Origin: Microbacterium sp. BR1
Lineage (GTDB): Bacteria; Actinomycetota; Actinomycetes; Actinomycetales; Microbacteriaceae
Reading direction: 5' to 3'
Assembly: GCF_002812725.1 (NCBI RefSeq)
Contig: NZ_NMUN01000008.1
Coordinates: 1 to 64,000 of the forward strand
Length of the DNA stretch: 64,000 nt
The notes below the pieces were generated by a model that was given only the letters and a program-made list of their open reading frames with translations, ran no database searches and had not been told where the DNA came from. The first letter of the stretch is position 1, and the number at the start of each line of letters is the position of its first letter. Position numbers and translations under genes: made by a program. Below, piece after piece: positions 34,339 through 42,181 of this stretch.

Positions 34339-35074
34339 CGCTGATCACCGCCCCGAGTCTCGACATGATCTGACCCCACAGGCCGGTCACCATGAGTACG
34401 CCGAGCGCGATGAGCATGATGCCCCCGATGATGTTGACGGCCCGGATGTGCCGGCGCAGGAAGTCGACCGACCGCGTCGCCCATCCCAGGCCGAGCGCGA
34501 TCAGGATGAACGGGATGCCGAGCCCGGCCGAGTACGCCAGGCCGAGCAGGGCGGCGCGGCCCGGGTCGCCGAGGTTCCACGAGACCGACACGATGGCCGT
34601 GAGTGTCGGGCCGATGCACGGGGTCCAGCCGATGCCCATCGCGAGGCCGAGCAGCGGCGCTCCGATCAGCCCGGCGTTTCCGCGCAGCTGCGGACGGAGC
34701 GTGCGCTGTGCGACGCCGAACATGCCGATGAACACGAGGCCGAGCAGGATGATGACGACACCCATGATGCGGGTGATGAGGTCGCCGTACTGGATGAAGA
34801 ATCGGCCGGCCGCGCCGCCGAGGATGGTGACGGTCATGAAGACGACCGTGAACCCCGCGATGAAGAGCAGCACACCGCCGATCAAGCGGCCTCTGCCCGC
34901 CCGTGCGCCGCTCGAACCCGCACCGCGCGGTGCGACGGACCCCCCGATGAAGCCCAGGTATCCGGGCACGAGGGGCAGGACGCAGGGCGAGAGGAACGAG
35001 ACCAGCCCGGCCACCAGGGCGACGGGGATCGCGAGCCACAGGGCGCCATCGACGATCGTGGCCCCGGGATTCAC
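34319..35074 (-). CDS. ccdA: Cytochrome c biogenesis protein CcdA
   Basis: Membrane protein that passes reducing equivalents from cytoplasmic thioredoxin to the extracytoplasmic thioredoxin. The 251-residue protein has six membrane segments and both redox cysteines in their signatures: FLSPCVLPLVPGYLGF (first helix) and GIGWTPCIGPTLTAI (fourth). GTG 35074 is chosen because GGAG lies five bases upstream and the longer frame is shadow sequence. It sits between the ResA-like gene and resB in one operon. Confidence 0.95.
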   Translation of the reverse strand: MNPGATIVDGALWLAIPVALVAGLVSFLSPCVLPLVPGYLGFIGGSVAPRGAGSSGARAGRGRLIGGVLLFIAGFTVVFMTVTILGGAAGRFFIQYGDLITRIMGVVIILLGLVFIGMFGVAQRTLRPQLRGNAGLIGAPLLGLAMGIGWTPCIGPTLTAIVSVSWNLGDPGRAALLGLAYSAGLGIPFILIALGLGWATRSVDFLRRHIRAVNIIGGIMLIALGVLMVTGLWGQIMSRLGAVISGVELPL

Positions 35075-35087
35075 GGGGTCTCCGCAT

Positions 35088-35690
35088 TCATGACGACTCC
35101 GCGAGCAGATCCCGCACGAGCGTCGACAGGATCGATTCGCTCTCCAGCTGACCGATGATGCGGGCCGCGACGCGACCCTCGCGGTCGAGAACGAGCGTCG
35201 TCGGGGTCGCCTGGATCGGGGTCGCATCGGCGAACGCGAGGCCGACGTTCTTGTCGTTGATGTCGATCACGCTCGGATACGTGACGCCATAGTTGTCGGC
35301 GAACGCCAGGGCCGTATCGGCCTGGTCATAGGTGTTGACGCCGAGGAACGAGACATCCTGGCCCTGGTACTCCTGCCAGACGTTCTCGAGCAGCGGCGCC
35401 TCGACGCGGCACGGGCCGCACGCGGCGTACCAGAAGTTGACGACCAGCACCTCGCCCGCAGAATCCTTGTTCGAGACCGGATCGCCCAGCTCGGTCACGC
35501 CCGCGAACTCGACCGGCTCGCCACGCTCGGCGGCGGGGATCTCGACGACGTCGTAGTCTCCGGCGATGTAGCCCTTGCCGCTGCCCTCGCGATACTCGTC
35601 GGCGAGGGTGTCACCGCCGCCCGTGCACGCCGCCAGCGTCACCGCGAGCGCGAGCGCCGCAGCCCCGCCCAGTATCCGTCGCACGTTCAT
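35088..35690 (-). CDS. ResA/TlpA-like thioredoxin lipoprotein
   Basis: Extracytoplasmic membrane-anchored thiol-disulfide oxidoreductase that keeps apocytochrome c cysteines reduced. The 200-residue protein has a lipoprotein signal with lipobox LAAC (Cys near residue 22), then a thioredoxin fold with active site NFWYAACGPCRVEAP near residue 95 and the cis-Pro segment IQATPTTLVLDREG. ATG 35690 overlaps the stop of the phosphatase gene (ATGA). CcdA downstream is its expected electron donor. Confidence 0.94.
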   Translation of the reverse strand: MNVRRILGGAAALALAVTLAACTGGGDTLADEYREGSGKGYIAGDYDVVEIPAAERGEPVEFAGVTELGDPVSNKDSAGEVLVVNFWYAACGPCRVEAPLLENVWQEYQGQDVSFLGVNTYDQADTALAFADNYGVTYPSVIDINDKNVGLAFADATPIQATPTTLVLDREGRVAARIIGQLESESILSTLVRDLLAESS

Positions 35691-36316
35691 ACCGCTCCCA
35701 CATCCACGGCACCGGCGGTGTTGGCCGGTTCGGCGTAGTCCACCTCGCGCCAGACATCGCCGACTCGTTCGAAGCTCGTCACGCTCGACAGCGCGCAGCG
35801 CCGACGTCGCGGGTCGTGCCGCAGGGGCAGCCCCGCGACCGAGAGGTGCGTGACCCAGATCGGCAGTTGGTGCGACACGATCACGACGTCGCCCCCTTCC
35901 ACGGCATCCCACGTCTCGTCCATGGCTGAACGCATCCGCTCGACGACTTCGACGTAGGGCTCGCCCCAGCTGGGAATCTCGGGCCGGCGCAGGTACCGCC
36001 AGTTGGCGGGGTTGGCGAGCGCCTGCTTCATGCGGCGCCCCTCGAAGACGTTGGTGGGCTCGATCACCCGCTCATCGACGAGCGGGTCGAAGCCGAACAG
36101 CTCGGTGAACGGAATCGACGACTCCCGCGCACGCTGCAATGGTGAGCAGATGAGGGATGCCAGGGGTCGGTCGAGATCCTTGACGTAGCGCGCCGCATCA
36201 GCGGCCATCCGGCGACCGTCGGCGCTCAGCCCGAACCCCGGAAGACGCCCATAGAGCACGCGCGTGGGGTTGTGCACCTCGCCGTGACGCACGAGGTGGA
36301 GGCGGTCGGCGGGCAC
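35687..36316 (-). CDS. Histidine phosphatase family protein (phosphoglycerate-mutase-like)
   Basis: A 209-residue enzyme of the histidine phosphatase superfamily with the catalytic LVRHGEVHNP (RHG, residues 9-11 region), SPLQRARESS and the second histidine in VVIVSHQLPIWV. Whether it acts on a sugar phosphate, alpha-ribazole phosphate or another substrate cannot be decided. It is the first gene of the cytochrome c maturation operon, a placement seen in many actinobacteria. The GTG start has a leaderless -10 box. Confidence 0.9.
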   Translation of the reverse strand: MPADRLHLVRHGEVHNPTRVLYGRLPGFGLSADGRRMAADAARYVKDLDRPLASLICSPLQRARESSIPFTELFGFDPLVDERVIEPTNVFEGRRMKQALANPANWRYLRRPEIPSWGEPYVEVVERMRSAMDETWDAVEGGDVVIVSHQLPIWVTHLSVAGLPLRHDPRRRRCALSSVTSFERVGDVWREVDYAEPANTAGAVDVGAV

Positions 36317-36322
36317 CCGTTC

Positions 36323-36328
36323 AGTCTA
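36323..36328 (-). promoter_or_regulatory. Leaderless-type -10 box for the cytochrome c maturation operon
   Basis: Minus-strand TAGACT, six bases, then GTG 36316. Confidence 0.5.
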
Positions 36329-37033
36329 CGTGGGGCTGTTCTGTACGGACTCTGTGCGGATCTTATGAGCGGCACGGAGGGACCGGATCCGGACGTACAG
36401 GAACCAGGCGACGCCGATGCCGACGGCGGCGATCACCACATATTGCAGGATGCCGGTGTACTCCTCGACGATCGGCCACGCCTCGCCGAGATAGAAGCCG
36501 GCGAGAACGAAGATCGTGTTCCAGATCAGGCTGCCCGCAGCGGTGAGCAGGCCGAACTTCCAGAGCGGCATGCGCGTGACCCCCGCGGGGATCGAGATCA
36601 GGCTCCGGAAGATCGGGATCATCCGTCCGAAGAAAACCGCCTTGCCGCCGTGTCGACGGAACCATTCGACGGTGCGGTCGATGTCTTCCGGGTGCAGCAA
36701 GGGCACCTTCGCGGCGATCCATCGCAGGCGCGGCAGGCCCAGCACGGCTCCGATGCCGTAGAGCAGGAATGCACCGACGATCGATCCGAGGGTCGTCCAG
36801 ATCAGCGCCTCGGCGAGGGTGAACGTGCCGCGGCTGGCGGTCAGCCCCGCCATCGGGAGGATGACCTCGCTCGGCAGCGGCGGAAAGACGTTCTCGAGGG
36901 CGATGGCGATGCCGGCGCCGATCGGACCGATGACCTCCATGAGCGACACCGACCAGTCGACGAGGGCGGTGAGCCACGAGCCGTCCGAGACGTGGGCTGC
37001 GGGGGTCGTTGCTGCGGCGGTGATTGCGGTCAT
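36326..37033 (-). CDS. DedA family membrane protein
   Basis: A 235-residue protein of the DedA/SNARE-associated family, now linked to undecaprenyl-phosphate or phospholipid flipping. The family motifs are clear: ENVFPPLPSEVILPMAG (residues 46-62), GSIVGAFLLYGIG, the F.R.IP segment FFGRMIPIFRSLISIPAGVTRMP and the following G...W.. helix. Five membrane segments or re-entrant loops are expected. The stop is ten bases before the phosphatase start, so some read-through into the cytochrome operon is possible. Confidence 0.93.
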   Translation of the reverse strand: MTAITAAATTPAAHVSDGSWLTALVDWSVSLMEVIGPIGAGIAIALENVFPPLPSEVILPMAGLTASRGTFTLAEALIWTTLGSIVGAFLLYGIGAVLGLPRLRWIAAKVPLLHPEDIDRTVEWFRRHGGKAVFFGRMIPIFRSLISIPAGVTRMPLWKFGLLTAAGSLIWNTIFVLAGFYLGEAWPIVEEYTGILQYVVIAAVGIGVAWFLYVRIRSLRAAHKIRTESVQNSPT

Positions 37034-37127
37034 CGGGTGCCTTCGCGCTCGGTGATCGTGCTCGGTCGGGGGTGGGTCATATCCAGGTTATGGGCCGCGG
37101 ATGTCTGGATTCTGTGAGCGAGACTCC

Positions 37128-37166
37128 GGTCGTCGAGCGAGTCGAAGGCGAGTCGAAACGACGACC
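37128..37166. repeat. REP-like intergenic palindromic repeat
   Basis: GGTCGTCG (37128-37135) and CGACGACC (37159-37166) are exact inverted repeats. Inside lie two direct copies of GCGAGTCGAA (37137-37146 and 37148-37157), 11 bases apart. The general form GGTCGT...GAGCGAG...CGAAACGACC matches a short interspersed repeat I know to be common between genes in Microbacteriaceae and related genera. Confidence 0.65.
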
Positions 37167-37244
37167 CCAAATCACTCCTCGAACATGAGAACTATTTCAT
37201 TTCTGATCAGCCTAAAACACCCTCTCAATGTCGGTGGCCCTCGG

Positions 37245-37250
37245 CAGGAT
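37245..37250 (+). promoter_or_regulatory. Leaderless-type -10 box for the DUF222/HNH gene
   Basis: CAGGAT, six bases, then ATG 37257. The 37034-37244 spacer otherwise holds the REP-like repeat and an AT-richer patch (37190-37220). Confidence 0.4.
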
Positions 37251-37256
37251 TGAGGT

Positions 37257-38669
37257 ATGAAAAGCCTCGTCGACACGCTGTGCGAACTGGTCGCGCAGGT
37301 CGGCGAGGTCGTTGATGCGGTGCACCGCGAGGGGCTCGTGGCCGCGGCAACCGATGCCGATCAGGCCGTCGCGCTCGAGCTGCTCGGGCGGCTCGGACGC
37401 CGTGTCGATGCCGTGGCGATCGAAGTCGTATCTGAGGTCACGACGCGCTCCGAATCGGTGGTGCGCGAAGAGCGGTTGACTGCGCGACTCGGGTGCCGGA
37501 GCGTGAGCGAGTTCGTGCAACGCACGACGCGGCTGGGCCCGCAGACCGTTGGTCGCCTGGAGCGCGCGGCGCGGGCCACGCGTCGGGGGCGCTCGGTGTT
37601 CTCGGGTGAGCTCGAACCCGCCGCTCTTCCCGCGATGCGCGAGGCGCTGTTGGATGGCGAGGTCGGGCTCGATGGAGTCTTGGCCGTGGCCGAACCGCTC
37701 TCGTCGCTGGTGTCAGGGGTGTCGCGCGAGGCGCTGCTGGTGGCCGATCAGGTGCTCGCCGCCGGGGCCCGCGGCGAGGGGCCCGATGGCGCCCCTCCCC
37801 TGTGCGCCGACCTGCTCAAGGTGCAGGCGCGGGTATGGGCGGTCGTGCTCGACCAGGACGGCGCCGAGCCGCGCGAACGCCAGGCGCTGCTGAAGCGTGC
37901 GCTGACACTGGGGCCGGCACGCGACGGGCTCGTCCCGATCCAGGGTCGACTGCTGCCCGAGGTCGCCGCGCAGTTGCAGCGCATCTTCGACGCCTCGCTG
38001 TCGCCGAAGGTCGCGGGCGATGGCGTGCGGTTCGTCGAAGCGGATGCCTCGGATGCTCCCGCGCCTCACGATGATCGGCGGCGACCCCAGCAGCAACACG
38101 ACGCGTTCGCCGGTGCGCTCGCGGCCGCGGCCGTGAGCGGCGAGCTGCCGACGATCGGCGGCGCGGCCCCCACCCTGGTGGTCTCGGTCCGGTCGGAAGA
38201 CCTCGAGTCCGGCCACGGCTGGGCACACACCGAGGGCACCGTCGAGCCCCTCTCGCTCACCGCGGCCCGGCACGTCGGGTGCGCGGGCGTGGTGCAGCGC
38301 GTAACCCTCGGCGACAACGGTCGCATCCTGCGCCTTGGCACGGAAGAGCGTGTGTTCAACCGCTACCAGCGCCGCGCGATCGCGTTGCGGGACGGCGGAT
38401 GCATCATCCCCGGCTGCGGAGTGCCCGCCGGGTGGTGCGAAATCCATCACGTGACGGGTCATGCGCTCGGCGGTCCCACTCATACAGACAACGGTGTGCT
38501 GCTCTGTTGGTATCACCACAGATTCATCGACCGAAACGGCTGGTCGATCCGCATGAACCGGGGCGTACCCGAAGTCCGCGCACCTTCCTGGATCGATGCC
38601 CGGATGCTGTGGCGCCCGGTCACCCGCTCCCCCACAAGGTTGCGCGATCGGATCGTCCGGCAGACATGA
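37257..38669 (+). CDS. DUF222-domain HNH endonuclease (13E12-type)
   Basis: A 470-residue protein of the actinobacterial 13E12/DUF222 family: a helical N-terminal DUF222 domain (residues about 20-330) and a C-terminal HNH nuclease domain with zinc-knuckle Cys (CIIPGCGVPAGWCEIHHV), HALGGPTHTDNGVLLCWYHHRFID. The HNH histidines and asparagine are all present, so a nuclease activity is likely. Biological role is unknown; family members occur in many copies per genome. A second, partial copy is at the end of this window. Confidence 0.9.
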   Translation: MKSLVDTLCELVAQVGEVVDAVHREGLVAAATDADQAVALELLGRLGRRVDAVAIEVVSEVTTRSESVVREERLTARLGCRSVSEFVQRTTRLGPQTVGRLERAARATRRGRSVFSGELEPAALPAMREALLDGEVGLDGVLAVAEPLSSLVSGVSREALLVADQVLAAGARGEGPDGAPPLCADLLKVQARVWAVVLDQDGAEPRERQALLKRALTLGPARDGLVPIQGRLLPEVAAQLQRIFDASLSPKVAGDGVRFVEADASDAPAPHDDRRRPQQQHDAFAGALAAAAVSGELPTIGGAAPTLVVSVRSEDLESGHGWAHTEGTVEPLSLTAARHVGCAGVVQRVTLGDNGRILRLGTEERVFNRYQRRAIALRDGGCIIPGCGVPAGWCEIHHVTGHALGGPTHTDNGVLLCWYHHRFIDRNGWSIRMNRGVPEVRAPSWIDARMLWRPVTRSPTRLRDRIVRQT

Positions 38670-38676
38670 TGATGCA

Positions 38677-38920
38677 GTGACCGAGCCCATCGACCTGACG
38701 TTCCCCTTTGCGGGTCGTTGGATCGTGCAGAACAGTCCTGCCACGAGGGTGCCCAGTCACGGCACGCCCTTGTTCGCCAGTTCTTACGCGACCGACTTCG
38801 TGCCAGTCGACGACACCGGACCGAGCCCGACCACGCGGCCCATCGCGGCCTGCCCTCTCTCGGCTATGCCCTGACGCAGCGGCGTCGGGTCAACGCGGGA
38901 TGGATCGGACTCGCCGGTAA
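38677..38920 (+). pseudogene. Remnant of an M23-type peptidase gene
   Basis: The GTG frame 38677-38874 encodes 65 residues beginning VTEPIDLTFPFAGRWIVQNS and PSHGTPLFASSYATDFVPVDD, the N-terminus of an actinobacterial M23-like peptidase (by memory). It then falls apart. One frame over, 38820-38920 reads PDHAAHRGLPSLGYALTQ and RRRVNAGWIGLAG, a later part of the same protein type. So an internal deletion with a frameshift joined two distant parts, and the catalytic HxH region is missing. The remaining 110 bases before aspS contain no gene. Confidence 0.7.
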
Positions 38921-39016
38921 GACGTCCGCCGCGCCCGCGCCGTGCCGCTGACCTTTCATGGCGCCCTCCCACGTAACGGCCAGGTCGTGACCGCGGGCCA
39001 CCATGTCACACCCCCG

Positions 39017-39022
39017 TAGACT
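39017..39022 (+). promoter_or_regulatory. Leaderless-type -10 box for aspS
   Basis: TAGACT, eight bases, then GTG 39031. No ribosome binding site is present in between. Confidence 0.5.
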
Positions 39023-39030
39023 GGACCCTC

Positions 39031-40374
39031 GTGAGTCAACGCGTACTGGTCAACCAGCTTCAGGGTCTGCCCGACGGCACCGTTTCGGTCTCGGGATGGG
39101 TCGAGACCGTCCGCGACCAGAAGAAGGTGCAGTTCGTCATCCTGCGTGACGAGACCGGCGCCGTGCAGCTCGTGAACCCGGCGACGCGCGAGCTCGCCGA
39201 AGACGCCGCACCCGAGGCATCCGCTGCCCTCGCCCTCACCGAGACGATCTCGGGACTCGCGACGGGCACCTTCCTGACCGCCACGGGCGAACTCAAGCAC
39301 GACGAGCGCGTCAAGCTCGGCGGCGTCGAGATCAAGCTCGCGACCCTCGACATCGCCGCGGCCGCCAACCCCGAGACCCCGATCGCGGCCGACTCGAGCG
39401 TCGACAAGCGCATGGACTGGCGCTTCCTCGACCTGCGCCAGCGGCGCAACAACCTCATCTTCCGCGTGCAGACCACCCTCGAGCACGCGATGCGCACCTA
39501 CTGGATCGAACGCGACTACATCGAGATCCACTCCCCCAAGCTCATGGCGAGCCCGTCCGAGTCGAACGCCGAGCTGTTCTCGCTCGACTACTTCGAAGAC
39601 AAGACGGCCTACCTCGCCCAGAGCCCCCAGTTCTTCAAACAGATGGCGCAGTCCGCCGGCTTCGGCAAGATCTTCGAGATCGCCCCGGCCTTCCGCGCCG
39701 ACCCGTCGTTCACGAGCCGCCACGCGACCGAGTTCACGTCGATCGACGCCGAGATCAGCTGGATCGACTCGCACGAAGACGTCGCACGGATGCAGGAAGA
39801 GCTGCTGCAGTTCGCCTTCCAGGCCGTGAAAGACAAGCACGGCGCCGAGATCGAAGAGCTCTTCGGCGTCGAGGTGCAGGTTCCGGCCATCCCGTTCCCC
39901 CGCGTCCCGCTCGCCGAGGCGCTCGAGATCGTCAAGGCCCGCGGCTACGAGGTTCCGCGCACCGACGGCGACCTCGACCCCGAGGGCGAGCGCCAGATCG
40001 CCGCGTGGGCGCAGGACACCTTCGGGCACCAGTTCGTGTTCGTCACCGACTACCACCCGCAGATCCGCGCTTTCTACCACATGCGCGACGAAGAGACCGG
40101 GCTGACCAAGTCGTACGACCTGCTGTTCAACGGCGTCGAGATCACGACGGGTGCACAGCGCGAGCACCGCGTCGACATCCTGATCGAACAGGCGAAGGAG
40201 AAGGGTCTCGACCCCGAGCACCTCGACTTCTACCTCGACTTCTTCCGCTACGGCGCCCCGCCGCACGGCGGCTTCGGCATGGGCCTCGCCCGCGTCCTGA
40301 TGCTGCTGCTCGGCGAATCGTCGATCCGCGAGGTCACGTACCTCTTCCGGGGCCCGACGCGCCTCGCGCCGTAG
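39031..40374 (+). CDS. aspS: Aspartate-tRNA ligase, archaeal/eukaryal type
   Basis: Charges tRNA-Asp with aspartate. The 447-residue protein has an N-terminal OB-fold anticodon domain (VSVSGWVETVRDQKKVQFVIL) and a class II core: motif 1 region EIHSPKLMASPSESNAELF, motif 2 FRADPSFTSRHATEFTSIDAEISW-like segment near residue 225, and motif 3 GGFGMGLARVLMLLL near the C-terminus. It lacks the GAD insertion of the bacterial type (about 590 residues). Such enzymes often also mischarge tRNA-Asn, to be fixed by GatCAB; specificity cannot be settled here. Confidence 0.94.
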   Translation: MSQRVLVNQLQGLPDGTVSVSGWVETVRDQKKVQFVILRDETGAVQLVNPATRELAEDAAPEASAALALTETISGLATGTFLTATGELKHDERVKLGGVEIKLATLDIAAAANPETPIAADSSVDKRMDWRFLDLRQRRNNLIFRVQTTLEHAMRTYWIERDYIEIHSPKLMASPSESNAELFSLDYFEDKTAYLAQSPQFFKQMAQSAGFGKIFEIAPAFRADPSFTSRHATEFTSIDAEISWIDSHEDVARMQEELLQFAFQAVKDKHGAEIEELFGVEVQVPAIPFPRVPLAEALEIVKARGYEVPRTDGDLDPEGERQIAAWAQDTFGHQFVFVTDYHPQIRAFYHMRDEETGLTKSYDLLFNGVEITTGAQREHRVDILIEQAKEKGLDPEHLDFYLDFFRYGAPPHGGFGMGLARVLMLLLGESSIREVTYLFRGPTRLAP

Positions 40375-40390
40375 GAGCGCGGGAGGGTTC

Positions 40391-40888
40391 GTGACCCGAC
40401 CACCGAGCCGCGTCCGGATCCGGGCGGCCGATCTGACGACGCAAGACGCGTTCACCGTCGGTCGACTCGTGCGCGCCTACCTGGTGCAGACGGAGCAGGA
40501 GAAGGCCGAGCGCGGACTCGCCGAGATGCCCGGCACCCTCGGCCTCCCCGATACCTATCTCCCCGAGGTCACCGAAACTGCTCGGGCCTATGACGGATAC
40601 CTTGCGCTGCTGGCGGAGATCGACGGGACCGCAAGCGGAGTGGCCGTCGTGCGGCCTGACGCCCCGACTGCCGAGATCAAGCGCCTGTGGGCCGACCCCG
40701 AGATGCGCGGCCTCGGCATCGGCGCTGCGCTCCTGGATGCGGCGATCGCCGCGTGCCCGGAGTCCGTTCGCCTGTCGGTCTGGGACTGGCGCCGACCGGC
40801 GATCGGCCTGTATGAGTCGCGTGGATTCGAGCGGGTGGAACCGTGGGACCCGCGCCCACGACTGATCTGCCTGCAGCGCGCGCGTTAG
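40391..40888 (+). CDS. GNAT family N-acetyltransferase
   Basis: A 165-residue acetyltransferase. The acetyl-CoA motif A is visible as EMRGLGIGAALLDAAIAA (residues 101-118), preceded by the strand AEIKRLWADP and followed by LSVWDWRRPAIGLYESRGFER, the usual GNAT C-terminal pattern. Substrate unknown. The GTG is 17 bases after aspS, so it is probably co-transcribed with it, though no functional link to translation is evident. Confidence 0.9.
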   Translation: MTRPPSRVRIRAADLTTQDAFTVGRLVRAYLVQTEQEKAERGLAEMPGTLGLPDTYLPEVTETARAYDGYLALLAEIDGTASGVAVVRPDAPTAEIKRLWADPEMRGLGIGAALLDAAIAACPESVRLSVWDWRRPAIGLYESRGFERVEPWDPRPRLICLQRAR

Positions 40889-40913
40889 CCACCGTCCCCC
40901 CGCCATCCAATCC

Positions 40914-40931
40914 TCACCTGCCGTTCACCTG
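40914..40931 (+). promoter_or_regulatory. PHO-box-like direct repeat upstream of the ABC importer
   Basis: TCACCTG occurs at 40914-40920 and again at 40925-40931, exactly 11 bases apart; the second is within GTTCACCTGG. PhoP in Streptomyces and relatives binds 11-bp direct repeats with a GTTCACC core. TATGTA (40943-40948) or TAGCGT (40961-40966) could be the -10. Confidence 0.5.
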
Positions 40932-41032
40932 GAACCGCTCCCTATGTAACCGGCGGTTCCTAGCGTTCCTCCCGTCCCCCCGATTCGGCGCCCTACCCGA
41001 GCGCCCGGGAACACCGAGAGGAATACACACGC

Positions 41033-42181
41033 ATGTCATCAATCTCCCCGCGGCGTATGCGCCGCGTGCTCGTCGCAGGAACCGCGGCTCTCAGCGCCGC
41101 CCTGCTGCTGTCGTCCTGCGCCGGCGGATCCGGCTCCGGCACCGACTCGTCCGCCGGTGGCGTCGACGCGGCCACGGCGACGAGCCTGGCCGACTTCGGC
41201 ACGATGGAGGAGCTCGAGGCGGCCGCCATCGCCGAGGGCCAGCTCAACGTCATCGCACTTCCCCGCGACTGGGCGAACTACGGTGAGATCCTCGACCTGT
41301 TCGCCGAGAAGTACCCCGAGATCACGATCAACGAGCAGTCGCCGGATGTCTCGAGTGCCGAAGAGATCCAGGCTGCCGAGACCAACAAGGGCCTCGACAC
41401 CGCGCCCGATGTGTTCGACATCGGCCTGACCGTCGCCCTCCAGAACACGGATGCCTTCGCCCCGTACAAGGTCGAGACGTGGGACGACATCCCCGACGCC
41501 CTCAAGGAGTCGACGGGCCTGTTCGTCGGCGACTACGGCGGATACATGTCGGTCGGCTACGACTCGTCCAAGTTCGACGCGCCCGAGCAGATCAGTGACC
41601 TGCTGGGCTCGGACTACAAGGGCTCGGTCGCCATCAACGGTGACCCGACGCAGGCGGGCGCGGCATTCGCCGCCGTGGGCCTCGCGACGGTGCAGAACGA
41701 CGGCACGCTGGACGACTTCCAGCCGGGCATCGACTTCTTCTCCGAGCTGAACGCAGCGGGCAACATGCTCAAGCTCGACGTCACCACCGCCACGATCGCG
41801 AGCGGCGAGACCCCGGTCGTCTTCGACTGGGACTACCTCAACGCCTCGCACAAGGCCGACAACCCCGCCTGGGAGGTCGTCATCTTCCCCGGAACAGGCT
41901 ACGCGGGCTACTACAACCAGGCCATCAACGTCGACGCACCCAACCCGGCCGCAGCTCGCCTGTGGCAGGAGTTCCTCTACAGCGACGAGGTGCAGAACCT
42001 GTGGCTGAAGGGCGGCGCTCGCCCGGTGCGCATGGAGGCCATGATCGAGGCCGGCACGATCGACCAGAAGCTGGCCGACGCGCTGCCCGAGGCACCCGCC
42101 GACACGGTCGTCCCGACCGAAGAGCAGAGCACGAAGGCGGGCACCCTGCTCGGCGAGAAGTGGGCCGCGGCGGTCCAGTGA
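41033..42181 (+). CDS. ABC importer substrate-binding lipoprotein
   Basis: A 382-residue extracytoplasmic binding protein with a lipoprotein signal peptide (lipobox LLSSC, Cys near residue 29) and a type II periplasmic-binding fold of the spermidine/putrescine-iron-phosphonate group: QLNVIALPRDWANYGEILDLF, a hinge, GYGGYMSVGYDSS-like segment and GETPVVFDWDYLN. A ribosome binding site (GAGAGGAA) precedes the ATG. The gene leads a complete four-gene importer. The PHO-box-like repeat upstream favours an organophosphorus compound such as 2-aminoethylphosphonate or a glycerophosphodiester, but this is inference. Confidence 0.9.
   Translation: MSSISPRRMRRVLVAGTAALSAALLLSSCAGGSGSGTDSSAGGVDAATATSLADFGTMEELEAAAIAEGQLNVIALPRDWANYGEILDLFAEKYPEITINEQSPDVSSAEEIQAAETNKGLDTAPDVFDIGLTVALQNTDAFAPYKVETWDDIPDALKESTGLFVGDYGGYMSVGYDSSKFDAPEQISDLLGSDYKGSVAINGDPTQAGAAFAAVGLATVQNDGTLDDFQPGIDFFSELNAAGNMLKLDVTTATIASGETPVVFDWDYLNASHKADNPAWEVVIFPGTGYAGYYNQAINVDAPNPAAARLWQEFLYSDEVQNLWLKGGARPVRMEAMIEAGTIDQKLADALPEAPADTVVPTEEQSTKAGTLLGEKWAAAVQ

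Noticed and set aside
38677..38874. A complete 65-residue gene
   Set aside because: The sequence matches only the start of a longer peptidase type and later parts lie in another frame, so it is a remnant.
40861..41032. Possible riboswitch or tRNA in the spacer before the ABC importer
   Set aside because: No cloverleaf or known aptamer core could be formed; the region is better explained by the PHO-box-like repeat and promoter.
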